From: Tolypothrix tenuis PCC 7101
Lineage (GTDB): Bacteria > Cyanobacteriota > Cyanobacteriia > Cyanobacteriales > Nostocaceae
Direction of reading: 5' to 3'
Assembly (NCBI RefSeq): GCF_002368295.1
Contig: NZ_AP018248.1
Span: 2,477,977 to 2,541,976 of the forward strand
DNA length: 64,000 bases
Shown piece after piece: positions 35,915-44,854 of this stretch; within the stretch, counting starts at the first letter, position 1; each line of letters begins with the position of its first letter. The position numbers and the translations under genes were made by a program. The notes beneath the pieces were generated by a model. The model was not told the origin of the DNA and did no database searches. It saw nothing but the letters and a program-made list of their open reading frames with translations.

Positions 35915-36141
35915 ACTATCACTACAGCATGGTAATTCAATGGTCGGAGGAAGATAGACTTTTTTTAGTACACTTACCTGAGTTCCCCTGGCAACAATTT
36001 CATACGCATGGTAGGACTTATGAAGAAGCAGCAAAAAATGGTCAGGAAGTAATTGAGACTTTTGTGGAAATGTTGAAAGAAGAAAACAAACCACTACCAG
36101 AACCGAGAATGCTTCCTAAAAAACCGTTGCAAGTTGCGTAA
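35911..36141 (+). CDS. hicB: HicB-type antitoxin
   Basis: A 76-residue HicB antitoxin with a partial RNase H-like fold: YSMVIQWSEEDRLFLVHLPEFPWQQFHTHGRTYEEAAKNGQEVIETFVEML. The 'W..ED..F.V.LPE' and 'THG.TYEEA..N..E.IE' motifs are diagnostic. No separate DNA-binding domain is visible, so autoregulation would need HicA or another protein. It overlaps hicA by four bases. Confidence 0.9.
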   Translation: MNYHYSMVIQWSEEDRLFLVHLPEFPWQQFHTHGRTYEEAAKNGQEVIETFVEMLKEENKPLPEPRMLPKKPLQVA

Positions 36142-36333
36142 GTTAAGTGGGGGCTACGCATTTATTGTAGTTGGGAAAGTGCTTTAGCCCAGCTTAACGT
36201 TCGCGTAGCGTCTCGAAGAGAAGTTATCACCTTTCGGTAATTTTGAGGAATGCGATCGCAAAGTTAAACTTTACTCCTTTATTCCCATTGTGCAAGAGAT
36301 AATTACACGGTGAAAATGAGCTAAAGAACAGTC
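36142..36333. repeat. Repeat-rich spacer with a lone HIP1-array unit
   Basis: This contains GGGCTACGCATTTATTGTAG (like the end of the 40-bp dispersed repeat), the palindromic TTCGCGTAGCGTCTCGAAGA-type cyanobacterial repeat (about 36199-36222), and one unit resembling the arrays (TTTTGAGGAATGCGATCGC, about 36240-36258). HicAB is thus also flanked on both sides by array-type sequence. Confidence 0.6.
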
Positions 36334-37515
36334 ATGACACGCCTACTTTTCATTACAGAAAGATTTGCGCCAGATTTGGGTGGTTTGGCTAGGAGTGCAA
36401 CTCGGCTGGTGGGAACACTCTCGCAATTGGGGATGGAAATTGATGTTGTGACTTGGAGTCGTTATTTACAGCCAGGTGAAGTTTTACCACCGGAAACTAA
36501 AGAAGCAAATATTCGTGTTTATCGCATAGGATTATATCGTCATTGGGATATGACTATGCCTCATACATTGAATGTTTTGGAATGGTTACATTCTGTTCAT
36601 AGTTATGATGCTGTATGGGGGCATTATTTGTTTCCTAGTGGTTTTTTGGCTACTTGGTTTGCTGGACTTGTGGGATTAGCCAGTACAGTTAGCGCCCGTG
36701 GTAATGATATCGACCGGGAAATGTTTCCGCCGGGAGATTTTGCTCGCTTGCAATGGACGCTACAACACGCCAAGGTGATTACGGCGGTAAGTGCTGATAT
36801 GTCGCGCAAAATTCAGCTACTTAGTGGGCGGGATGATGTGTTGGTGTTGAAGAATGCGGTTGATACAGAAATATTTGCACCACAGAATAACCCCACCCCG
36901 CAAGCGAAGAGGGAAGGAATTACTAGGGAGTTTTTGGGAATTACTCCAGATGAGATGGTGTTGGGGTTTTGTGGGGAATTGCGGGAGAAAAAAGGGCAGC
37001 AGTTTTTATTGAATGCTTTAACGACAGTTCGACAAGTGCATCCCGCTTGTTTGTTAATTATTGGTGAGGTAAGGGCTTCTCAAGAATCTGTGTTGCAATT
37101 GTACAAAGCGCATCAGCCAGAAAATGCCCAAAGGATAATTGTCACAGGACATTTACCTCAGCCAGAAATTGTAGCCGAATACCTGCGGTTGTGCGATGTT
37201 TACCTACAGCCTTCATTGTGGGAAGGTATGCCAAATGCTTTATTAGAGACGATGGCTTGTGGTTGTTGTTGTATCGCTAGTGATGCGGGTGGGATACCGG
37301 AGGTAATTACACATAGTAAAAATGGCTTTTTACTGCCGCGATCGCATTTACACAAGCTGGGTGAGGCGGTGTTAGAATTTTTGGCAATGACAACTGAGGA
37401 AAAAACTCAAGTTAGCCAAGCTGCACGCGATCGCATTTTAATTGAACATTCCCTCGCTCAGGAAAAGTTGCAACTTCAAACTTTAATGGCGCGGTTGATT
37501 CCCAATTCTGTATAA
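36334..37515 (+). CDS. Glycosyltransferase family 4
   Basis: A GT-B fold sugar transferase, probably for exopolysaccharide or glycolipid synthesis. The N-terminal domain begins LLFITERFAPDLGGLARSATRL, the GT4 acceptor-side glycine loop. The C-terminal domain holds EGMPNALLETMACGCCCIASDAGGIPEVI (about 302-330), the nucleotide-sugar site with the E-x7-E motif. SARGNDIDREMF lies in the middle. The last 40 bp overlap the 3' end of the convergent glycosyltransferase gene on the other strand. Confidence 0.9.
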   Translation: MTRLLFITERFAPDLGGLARSATRLVGTLSQLGMEIDVVTWSRYLQPGEVLPPETKEANIRVYRIGLYRHWDMTMPHTLNVLEWLHSVHSYDAVWGHYLFPSGFLATWFAGLVGLASTVSARGNDIDREMFPPGDFARLQWTLQHAKVITAVSADMSRKIQLLSGRDDVLVLKNAVDTEIFAPQNNPTPQAKREGITREFLGITPDEMVLGFCGELREKKGQQFLLNALTTVRQVHPACLLIIGEVRASQESVLQLYKAHQPENAQRIIVTGHLPQPEIVAEYLRLCDVYLQPSLWEGMPNALLETMACGCCCIASDAGGIPEVITHSKNGFLLPRSHLHKLGEAVLEFLAMTTEEKTQVSQAARDRILIEHSLAQEKLQLQTLMARLIPNSV

Positions 37516-38666
37516 GCATTAATTAAAGCTGCGCCAGCAATTTGCCAAGTATAATACTCTTCAATTCGCTGACGAGCATTTAACGCCAGTTTAGTTGCTA
37601 GTTCTGGCTGATTGTGCAAGCTGAACACAGCATCTTTAATCGACTTGGCAGAACCTGGCTTAACTAATAAAAAATGTACTCCGTCTTCGCCTAACTCCCT
37701 AACTACTGGTAAATCGCTAGCAATTACAGGTATTCCCGTCGCCATTCCTTCTAAAATCTTCAGGGGACAACAACCTTGGACTAAATTGCGATCGCTTGGC
37801 ATCAGTGGTGCCAAAATTACATCACAGGTATGAATATGTGCCACTAATTGAGTTTGTGGCATTGGTTCTAAAATAGTGAGTTTATCTGCTATTCCTAACT
37901 TTAGCGCTAGCTGTTTTAAGGCTTTGAGTTGATAGTCTCTTGCTTGTCCAATAACTTTTAAATTAGCAGGAAAATCTCGATTGATTAATGCTAATGCTTC
38001 AACAGCTTGGTTTACGCCTTGCCAAGGCGAAAGTGTACCAAAATAGATAATTTGCAATTGGTCATTTGTTATTTGTTCTTTGTCGTTTGTAAATACTTTT
38101 AAATCTACGCCGTTAGGAATTACACGGATTTTCTCTTGAGAAATGCCACGATTTTGTAAATAGGCGCTGGTGACACTGCTGGGGGTAACAATTAAATCGG
38201 CTGCTTCTAGACAAATTTGCTCTTGAGAGTGCAATTTATGTAGCAGTTCTCTATCTTCAGCTACTGCAGGATAGCGATATTTTAACTCGATTGAAGGTAA
38301 ACCGTTAACTTCAAAAATTAGGCGATCGCAATATTTCTGTTTGTTGCGGGCGATGGGAAAGCCTTCGTAAATTGAACGTATTTGTATGACTTCAAATCGC
38401 TTTCCTTGCAACCATGCTTTGAGTAATTGCCGAAAATATAAAACTCTATGAATTAAAGTCTCACCGATTGCTGGTAATGTTGTTTGTCTAACTTGCGGAT
38501 AAATTTCCTGGGAATCTATACCTGTTGCTGTGGGAGCAACTGTTATTAACTGTACTGCATCAAAAGCTGCTGCTAAAGCAATAGAAAAAGCTTTTATATG
38601 AATGGCTGCGCCTTTAGGTGCAGGAACAGTATCAAAGGCAATATAAGCGATTTTTGATTCAGTCAT
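37476..38666 (-). CDS. Glycosyltransferase family 4 (second)
   Basis: A GT-B glycosyltransferase of 396 residues. The N-terminus IAYIAFDTVPAPKGAAIHIKAFSIAL is the acceptor-binding loop. The C-terminal donor domain has VIPNGVDLKVF, GTLSPWQGVNQAVEAL and LKILEGMATGIPVIASDLPVVRELG. It converges with the GT4 gene at 36334 and their 3' ends overlap by 40 bp. A role in surface polysaccharide synthesis is inferred from family and pairing, and the substrates are unknown. Confidence 0.9.
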   Translation of the reverse strand: MTESKIAYIAFDTVPAPKGAAIHIKAFSIALAAAFDAVQLITVAPTATGIDSQEIYPQVRQTTLPAIGETLIHRVLYFRQLLKAWLQGKRFEVIQIRSIYEGFPIARNKQKYCDRLIFEVNGLPSIELKYRYPAVAEDRELLHKLHSQEQICLEAADLIVTPSSVTSAYLQNRGISQEKIRVIPNGVDLKVFTNDKEQITNDQLQIIYFGTLSPWQGVNQAVEALALINRDFPANLKVIGQARDYQLKALKQLALKLGIADKLTILEPMPQTQLVAHIHTCDVILAPLMPSDRNLVQGCCPLKILEGMATGIPVIASDLPVVRELGEDGVHFLLVKPGSAKSIKDAVFSLHNQPELATKLALNARQRIEEYYTWQIAGAALINAYTELGINRAIKV

Positions 38667-38834
38667 TAATGTATATAAATTTCGTTGACACCTAATTTTG
38701 TGTTTGGTATACTGACAGCCACATTGTACATTTTGTTAATGATTTACTGCTGAGTTTCAAGAAAGATTTATTTAGTAAAGTTAATAAAAATTGATAATAA
38801 TATTTTTAAATTGCATTGATGGAGTTTTAATAAA

Positions 38835-39737
38835 ATGCCGATAGAATTTCTCAATTTTAGAAAAAATTTGATTTATTCTACCACAGCAAATCTTAGTACT
38901 ATCATTGCTGATTTGCAAGAAATAGAAAGTATAGATCACCTGGCGGAGTTGCAGCAAAGTAAATATGCTAAACGGGCACTCTATTATTTTTACGGGATAA
39001 TTGGCTGTGTTGTATTAGGGTTTATTCTGTTATTTGTAATTGCTAAAATACCAGTTTTTGTTTTTGCCTTATTTGCCTTATTTTTAGCCATAATTGTATT
39101 GACAGTTTTGACTATTTATGAATTAGTCAAAAGATTTAAACTAGGGAAATTAAATATTCTGAATTATCGCTATGAAGTAACCCAGCGAATTGTGCAAATG
39201 CTAGCACGGGATATGGATGCAGGTAGTGAGATGGAAATTAAACTATCTTTTAAACAGACAAAAAATAAGGAAAATATAGTAGAAACTATACCTCATCCAA
39301 CTAAACGCGACTGGAAGATAGATAAATATCAAAATGAATGGTTGAGCTTAAAAGGACAATTATTAGATAAAACTCGTTTTTTATTAACTGCTAATCAGGT
39401 TTCTAAAACACAATATGGTTGGAAACGTGGTAGAAGTGGTAAGAGTAAATATAAAACAAAAACTAATGATGTCGGTTTAGATTTAATTTTAACTTTACAC
39501 TATCCACAACGCCGTTATGGAGCGATTAAACTTTTACAAAGTGAAGTGAGCAAGGCGGTGAAGTTGCCTAATTTATCTCATCCAAGAAATGTCAAGCTCA
39601 CAGATAAAGCTGTGCATTTGAGTGTGAGAATGGCTCCTCAAGTAGCAGATAATGAAAATGAAATATATCAAACCATTACTATGATGTTTCTCAGTCTTTA
39701 TCAAGTATTAAATTTAGCAAAAGTACTTTCTAAGTAA
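38835..39737 (+). CDS. Hypothetical membrane protein with two helices, 300 aa
   Basis: I do not recognise the family. Two adjacent membrane helices (about 52-72 and 75-97: FYGIIGCVVLGFILLFVIAKI and FVFALFALFLAIIVLTVLTIY) form a hairpin. A short N-terminal and a 200-residue C-terminal soluble part remain on the same side, presumably the cytoplasm. The C-terminal domain is basic, with KRGRSGKSKYKTKTN near its centre. It is the first of three closely spaced genes (gaps of 8 and 3 bp), with a lipoprotein and an FHA protein downstream. Confidence 0.75.
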   Translation: MPIEFLNFRKNLIYSTTANLSTIIADLQEIESIDHLAELQQSKYAKRALYYFYGIIGCVVLGFILLFVIAKIPVFVFALFALFLAIIVLTVLTIYELVKRFKLGKLNILNYRYEVTQRIVQMLARDMDAGSEMEIKLSFKQTKNKENIVETIPHPTKRDWKIDKYQNEWLSLKGQLLDKTRFLLTANQVSKTQYGWKRGRSGKSKYKTKTNDVGLDLILTLHYPQRRYGAIKLLQSEVSKAVKLPNLSHPRNVKLTDKAVHLSVRMAPQVADNENEIYQTITMMFLSLYQVLNLAKVLSK

Positions 39738-39745
39738 TCAAAATT

Positions 39746-40417
39746 ATGAAAATAAGATTTTTGAGAATTTTCCTAGCATTATTTTTAATTACTACTATTG
39801 TTAGCTGTAGTAGTGGTAAATCTGGAAGCGATGTAGCTAATAATGGTAGTTTGCAAAATACACCAGTAGCTACTAATGTAGCTGCTAATCAGGGAAAAAT
39901 TCAATTTAAAACTGAGGGTGGTTCGGAATTATTCGCGATGAAGCCGGAAGCAGATGGAGCTAAATTAGTAGATGGAAAAAATCAGGAGTTAGCGAGAATT
40001 AAAGCAGATAAATCGGGCAAAATCAAAATTAAGGATAGTAGCGAAAAAGTTTTAGGTTATATAGTGGCAGAAAAAGGTTATTGGAAGCTTAAAGATGCTA
40101 ACCAAAGCCAAGATTTATATATTCTCAGAAGGCAGAATGATGGGGATTATAAATTAGAAGATGCTGCCAAAAAAGAAATTTATCGAATTAAAGCACGCAA
40201 TGATGGTTTGGAAATAGAAACCCCAGATAAAAATTTAGTTTATCAAGTAAAAGTTAAAGAGGGGAAAACTTCTTTAAGAAAATCCTCATCCAAAACTATT
40301 TTCTCTACCAAATCTCAGTTATCACCGATTGCATTTACCTGCTTTGGCTTAGATGTACTTACCCGCGAACAGCAAGCTGGACTAGCTTATGCTGTGAATT
40401 TAACAGGAGGAAAATAA
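39746..40417 (+). CDS. Putative lipoprotein with short beta repeats
   Basis: The signal sequence MKIRFLRIFLALFLITT ends in the lipobox IVSC (Cys about 21). The mature part carries five or so loosely repeated units of about 20 residues, built on patterns such as 'ELFAMKPEADGAKLVDGKNQ', '...YWKLKDANQSQDLYILRRQNDG' and '...YKLEDAAKKEIYRIKARNDG'. This suggests a stacked beta sheet. No catalytic motif is visible. It is the second gene of the membrane/lipoprotein/FHA unit, and I know no named system with this composition. Confidence 0.75.
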   Translation: MKIRFLRIFLALFLITTIVSCSSGKSGSDVANNGSLQNTPVATNVAANQGKIQFKTEGGSELFAMKPEADGAKLVDGKNQELARIKADKSGKIKIKDSSEKVLGYIVAEKGYWKLKDANQSQDLYILRRQNDGDYKLEDAAKKEIYRIKARNDGLEIETPDKNLVYQVKVKEGKTSLRKSSSKTIFSTKSQLSPIAFTCFGLDVLTREQQAGLAYAVNLTGGK

Positions 40418-40420
40418 ACC

Positions 40421-41029
40421 TTGCAGATACAGCTAAGTTGGATAGATCCTAATAGCGAAGAACGGCGAGAACCACTATTAGAAACTCCTGTAGCTATTGG
40501 GCGAACATTTGCAGAAATGCCACAACAAATTGAGGAACAAAGAGTTTCCAGAATCACCATTCAGGATGACTTAATTGCAGATTACCATGCTTTAATTGAT
40601 TGGCAAAATCAAGAATTAACTATTACTGACCAAAATAGTAGCAATGGTATCAAAATTAATGGTGTCCAAGTAACAAGTGGGATTTTAACATCTGGCGATC
40701 GCATTACCATTGGCGCTTGTGAAATTGTGCTAACTTTTACAGCTACAGCCTGGGAGTGCGATCGCATGGTAGGCTTTTTGTTTAAACGTCGCTGTGGACG
40801 TACTGATAGAACAGGCTGTCCTGACTGTGAGCAATCTTACGAAGAAGATTACGCCTATTATTCAGAATACGGTAATTATCGCTCCGGCTGGGGTAGAGAT
40901 TATTATGACGATCGCGATCGCTATTCCTATGATCCGGAGACTGGCGATGTAGACTTTACAGAAGCTGATGCTGTGAGTTTAGAAGCCCAAAGCGATGCTG
41001 AGTTTGAAACGGATATGGGAGCAAGTTGA
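40421..41029 (+). CDS. FHA-domain protein with Cys cluster and Tyr/Asp-rich tail
   Basis: The start is a TTG (40421) with a perfect AGGAGG ten bases upstream and no ATG nearby. The FHA phosphothreonine-binding domain (about 10-108) shows AIGRTF, RVSRITI, YHALI and SSNGIKINGV. A Cys-containing segment follows (CDRMVGFLFKRRCGRTDRTGCPDCEQ, about 112-137), which could bind a metal. The tail is rich in Tyr and Asp (YEEDYAYYSEYGNYRSGWGRDYYDD). It is probably a phospho-dependent adaptor. The gap to the lipoprotein gene is three bases, so co-translation is likely. No kinase gene is adjacent. Confidence 0.85.
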   Translation: MQIQLSWIDPNSEERREPLLETPVAIGRTFAEMPQQIEEQRVSRITIQDDLIADYHALIDWQNQELTITDQNSSNGIKINGVQVTSGILTSGDRITIGACEIVLTFTATAWECDRMVGFLFKRRCGRTDRTGCPDCEQSYEEDYAYYSEYGNYRSGWGRDYYDDRDRYSYDPETGDVDFTEADAVSLEAQSDAEFETDMGAS

Positions 41030-41975
41030 GAATAGCTTTACTAAGTAAAGCTACCGAATAAATCAAAAGCCATATTGAAACGATGACGCTGTCTTCATTT
41101 TGGATTCTGCGTAGCGTTACTAGTGTTCAAGATTTTTACCTATCTGCTTTTATCTGCTTTCATCTGCTTTTATCCGTTGTTACATAATTTTATCTATTTA
41201 ATCTAGACATTACATATAAAATTATCTATTATTCTAGGTATTCATCTGGTATTAAATTGCCCATCATCGTAATGATTTTCGCAAGAGAGGACTAAGCTAT
41301 ACAATTTAAAATGCCTAGAGTTTGCCCTTGGGTATTTTTCAGAGATTAGCCGTTACTCTTGTAAAGAATTACGCAAGTTCGACAAAATAAAGGTTTTAGC
41401 TTTGTACCTGTCTCCTAATTGAGGATTTGTTTTCTCTAAAAAATTGGGTAAAGAAGGAAACAATACAATAAACCTGAATAAATTCTTTTTGGCTGACTGT
41501 GAAGCAACAGTTTTGTTGTTGCTGAATCAGAGGATGATTTCGCTATAGTTTGAACGAATTATTAATAGTTTTAGGGCGCTAATTGATCCCGCATTTATGC
41601 AACGCTGTGTTTTGAAGTGGTATGGGAATATTGCGTTGCTGATTGATGATATAAATTTTGTTGTGTGCATAAAAACTGAGCAGTTGCTTGAGGAGTAGCA
41701 GCAAAATGCAACTTTGCTGTTCTGCGTTTGTCCTTACTCTATCTTACTACAAAACATAAATTAGATAGAGTAGGCTAACTGTTCTTGCGTATCCTTAACA
41801 GCGAGCAAATTACGCGATCGCATTAGGTCACGCAGGATCATATTCCCTCTCATAAAGTGAATACTGCCTAGTAAAATCAATATTGTATTTTGCGGAAAAC
41901 TACAGTTTTTCTTGTAATTATGCAACATCAATAACTTGATATTTTTATTCCTAGTAGTTGTAAGGTAACTAAATC
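41030..41975. other. 946-bp region without a gene
   Basis: I see no frame with coding character on either strand, no tRNA and no long inverted repeat. A (T)ATCTGCTTT short tandem repeat lies at about 41141-41178. The region after 41500 has an uneven, structured look (CTGAGCAGTTGCTTGAGGAG at about 41668) and could hold a small RNA or a decayed gene, but I cannot support either. Confidence 0.45.
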
Positions 41976-42992
41976 GTGGCGGAGACTTGGCTGATTTACG
42001 CCTTGGGCGGCGGTTGGGGACATTTAACTCGTGCTTTATCTTTGGGGAGAATAGCCTCTCGCCAAAGAAAAGTTAAAATTATCACCAACAGTCCCTACGC
42101 ATACAAAATAGACCATGATGATTGTTTTGTATACTTAATTCCTGAAAATGTCAATTTTTCGGAAACTTGTTTGCAAGTCAGAAAAATATTATGCAACTGT
42201 CACTACGATTGTTTGATTGTCGATACTTTTCCTAGAGGTTTGGGTGCAGAGTTAGCAGATATATTACCTAAACTGGATTATATTCCCCGGGTTTTAATTC
42301 ATCGGGATATTAATTCTCGCTATGTATCTGCTAAAAAATTAAAGTCGTTTGTCAAAGAAAATTTTAATCGCGTGATAGTCCCTGGTGAAGGCAAAGATTT
42401 ACCATTTTGTGATTTACCGATGGTAGACCATACAGCACCGTGGTTAATTCGCAACCATTGGGAGTTACCAGATAAAGCTACCACGCGATCGCATATTCTC
42501 AGAGTTAGTCCATCTAAAAAAACTATCCTGGTTTGTGCATCTGGTAAAGCATCAGAGTTGACTTTATTTGGCGAATTAACACTCTGGCTAAAGCGAAATT
42601 TTCCTGATTGTGCAGTCAGAATTTTAGCTGCTACTTGTCCTAAAGAATGCCCAAAAGAGTTGTGGGTGTCTCACCATCCCGGAATTGAATGTATCGCCGC
42701 CGCAGATGTTGTCATTGGAGGCGCAGGTTACAACACGGTTTACGAATGTGCTGCTGTCAGAGTACCTTTAGTAGCAATACCATTAGAGCGACTATACGAT
42801 CGCCAAGAAAAAAGAGCTTACAAAAGCTATTGGGTGCAAAATTATCAGGATGCGACATTTGACGAACAACTGCTAAACATCTATGCGATGGTTAGAAGAA
42901 TACTAGACGAAGCAATACCAGCAAACAGCTTCCCAATACCCTCTTATATCAACGGTGCAATGGAAGCAGTACGTCAAATTGAGCAAGTTTAA
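41976..42992 (+). CDS. MurG/GT28-like glycosyltransferase, 338 aa
   Basis: A GT-B fold protein related to GT28/MurG-type UDP-sugar transferases. The N-terminal glycine loop is ALGGGWGHLTRALSLGRIA. The C-terminal donor site is ECIAAADVVIGGAGYNTVYECAAVRVPLVAIPL, with the GGxGxNT motif. It is too short and divergent for MurG itself; the substrate is unknown. The start is a GTG at 41976 with only a weak upstream ribosome-binding site. It precedes ftsW on the same strand, but 310 bp of repeats lie between. Confidence 0.85.
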   Translation: MAETWLIYALGGGWGHLTRALSLGRIASRQRKVKIITNSPYAYKIDHDDCFVYLIPENVNFSETCLQVRKILCNCHYDCLIVDTFPRGLGAELADILPKLDYIPRVLIHRDINSRYVSAKKLKSFVKENFNRVIVPGEGKDLPFCDLPMVDHTAPWLIRNHWELPDKATTRSHILRVSPSKKTILVCASGKASELTLFGELTLWLKRNFPDCAVRILAATCPKECPKELWVSHHPGIECIAAADVVIGGAGYNTVYECAAVRVPLVAIPLERLYDRQEKRAYKSYWVQNYQDATFDEQLLNIYAMVRRILDEAIPANSFPIPSYINGAMEAVRQIEQV

Positions 42993-43002
42993 CTTAATTT
43001 GT

Positions 43003-43193
43003 CATTTGGTAATTGGTAATTGGTAATTGGTAATTGGTAATTGGTAATTGGTAATTGGTAATTGGTAATTGGTAATTGGTAATTGGTAATAGTAATTTCT
43101 CTCTCATCTCCTTCATCCCCAATCCCCAATCCCTAATCCCCAGTCCCCAATCCCCAGTCCCCAATCCCCAACCCCCAAATCCCCCCTAAGACA
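43003..43193. repeat. Heptamer repeat blocks (GGTAATT)n and (CCCCAAT)n
   Basis: About eleven tandem GGTAATT heptamers (about 43010-43090) are followed by a short CTCATCTCC stretch and about ten CCCCAAT/CCCCAGT heptamers (about 43115-43185). They occupy most of the 310-bp spacer before ftsW. Confidence 0.85.
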
Positions 43194-43302
43194 GTAGTAA
43201 TTAAAAATAGAGTGCGTATTATACACACTGATAATCACTTCCCTCTTCCCAATCTCAAATCTCGAATCTAAAATCTAAAAATTCTTAATACCTGTATCCA
43301 TT

Positions 43303-44505
43303 GTGAATTTACGCCGCTTAATACCAATTTTTGATGATACCGTCTCCAGTTGGGCTTTAGAAGCACGGCTGTTGCGGTGGTTAACACTGATTTGGCTGTG
43401 TGTCGGTTTGATAATGCTATTTTCTGCATCTTATACTGTAGCCGCCGCCCGCCAGAATGATGGACTGTATTACTTTAAGCGTCAACTTCTGTGGGTGCTA
43501 GTTTCTTTAATTTTATTCAACTTTATTGTCCATCTCCCCTTAAAGAAATTTGTAGGGGTAGCCCATTGGTTTTTGATATTATTTTTAGGCTTAATTTTTG
43601 TTACCCTTGTACCTGGACTTGGTAAAAAGGCCTTTGACGCAGCGCGCTGGATAGCTATAGGCCCAATTCCTATTCAACCATCAGAGCTCATTAAACCATT
43701 TTTAGTACTACAAAGCGCCCGATTATTTGGACAATGGGAAAAAATCAGTTGGCGAGTTCGTTTCACTTGGTTAGCAATTTTTGGTTTGGTACTTTTGGGA
43801 ATTCTCGCCCAGCCTAACCTCAGTACAACCGCACTCTGCGGTATCACTATCTGGTTAATTGCCTTAGCCGCTGGTTTACCTTACAAATATCTAGGGGGAA
43901 CAGCAGTTGGTGGGGTGTTGTTAGCGTTACTCAGTATTAGTATCAAGGAATATCAGCGTAAGCGGGTGATGTCATTTATGAATCCTTGGGCTGATGCTAC
44001 AGGCGACGGCTACCAGCTTGTGCAAAGCTTACTTGCAGTAGGTTCTGGGAAAACTTGGGGCGCTGGATTTGGGCTTTCTCAACAAAAATTGTTTTATCTG
44101 CCAATTCAGGACACTGATTTTATTTTCGCAGTGTATGCTGAAGAATTTGGCTTTATTGGCAGTATGGTGTTGTTGGTGTTGTTAGCTTTATTTGCTACCT
44201 TGGGATTAAGAGTAGCGCTAAAAGCCAAAAATCCTATATCTCGACTAGTAGCGATGGGTGTAACCATTGTCATGGTAGGACAATCACTGCTACATATAGG
44301 CGTAACTACAGGTGCGTTACCTACTACTGGCTTACCTTTACCGATGTTTAGTTATGGCGGTAATTCGATGATTGCAAGTATGATTGCAGCTGCGTTACTG
44401 ATTCGTGTAGCTAGAGAAAGTAGCGAAGCAGAAGTAGTACCATTACACACAACTCCGTCCCAATCTACACGTCAGCGTCGGCTTTTTAAGAAAACCAAAG
44501 TTTAA
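43303..44505 (+). CDS. ftsW: Septal peptidoglycan polymerase FtsW (SEDS family)
   Basis: A polytopic SEDS protein with about ten membrane helices. It polymerises lipid II at the division septum with its partner penicillin-binding protein. Signatures are LFSASYTVA near the N-terminus, ARWIAIGPIPIQPSELIK, MSFMNPWADATGDGYQLVQSLLAVGSG and the C-terminal TTGLPLPMFSYGGNSM. The start is a GTG (43303). The basic tail QRRLFKKTKV is cytoplasmic. FtsW is favoured over RodA by the GDGYQLVQS and GLPLPMFSYGG sequences, but the two are close. Confidence 0.92.
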   Translation: MNLRRLIPIFDDTVSSWALEARLLRWLTLIWLCVGLIMLFSASYTVAAARQNDGLYYFKRQLLWVLVSLILFNFIVHLPLKKFVGVAHWFLILFLGLIFVTLVPGLGKKAFDAARWIAIGPIPIQPSELIKPFLVLQSARLFGQWEKISWRVRFTWLAIFGLVLLGILAQPNLSTTALCGITIWLIALAAGLPYKYLGGTAVGGVLLALLSISIKEYQRKRVMSFMNPWADATGDGYQLVQSLLAVGSGKTWGAGFGLSQQKLFYLPIQDTDFIFAVYAEEFGFIGSMVLLVLLALFATLGLRVALKAKNPISRLVAMGVTIVMVGQSLLHIGVTTGALPTTGLPLPMFSYGGNSMIASMIAAALLIRVARESSEAEVVPLHTTPSQSTRQRRLFKKTKV

Positions 44506-44529
44506 GTAGGCGCGCACTTTTCACCATAG

Positions 44530-44714
44530 GTGTCAACTTAAAGTTAAACCCTCATCAGGACTTGATTTTGCACCAAATCGCCTACCATCAAGATCCGCGT
44601 TACCCCACCCCAGTTTTGTCTAAAGCCAAAACTTCCCCTCCCCTTGCCAAGGGGAGGGGATTAAGGGGTGGGGTGAAAGGCTTGTGGGATAAGCATTTGA
44701 GCTTAAGTTGACAC
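44530..44714. mobile_element. MITE-like element with 12-bp inverted ends
   Basis: GTGTCAACTTAA (44530-44541) and TTAAGTTGACAC (44703-44714) are perfect inverse copies. Inside lies an 11-bp stem with a three-base loop, CCCCTCCCCTT-GCC-AAGGGGAGGGG (44635-44659), which could also stop transcription after ftsW. There is no coding content. Confidence 0.55.
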
Positions 44715-44725
44715 TTATGACCCGC

Positions 44726-44836
44726 AATAATTGTCGGTTAAGGGGAAAAAGGGGAAAGGGAAAAGGGAAAGAAAACACCTTTAACCTTTTCCCCAAAACA
44801 AATTTTGGGTTGAAAACGCTTAACCGAGTAGTCTTG
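44726..44836 (-). mobile_element. MITE-like element, family A copy 2
   Basis: Opposite orientation to the copy at 9654-9777. The ends are AATAATTGTCGGTTAAG and CGCTTAACCGAGTAGTCTT, with a polypurine interior (AAGGGGAAAAAGGGG). It is slightly shorter than copies 1 and 3. Confidence 0.6.
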
Positions 44837-44854
44837 TTAGCAACCGCAACACCG

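Noticed and set aside
44635..44659. Definite rho-independent terminator of ftsW
   Set aside because: The stem is strong but is not followed by a T-run and belongs to an inverted-repeat element, so I list it only within that element.
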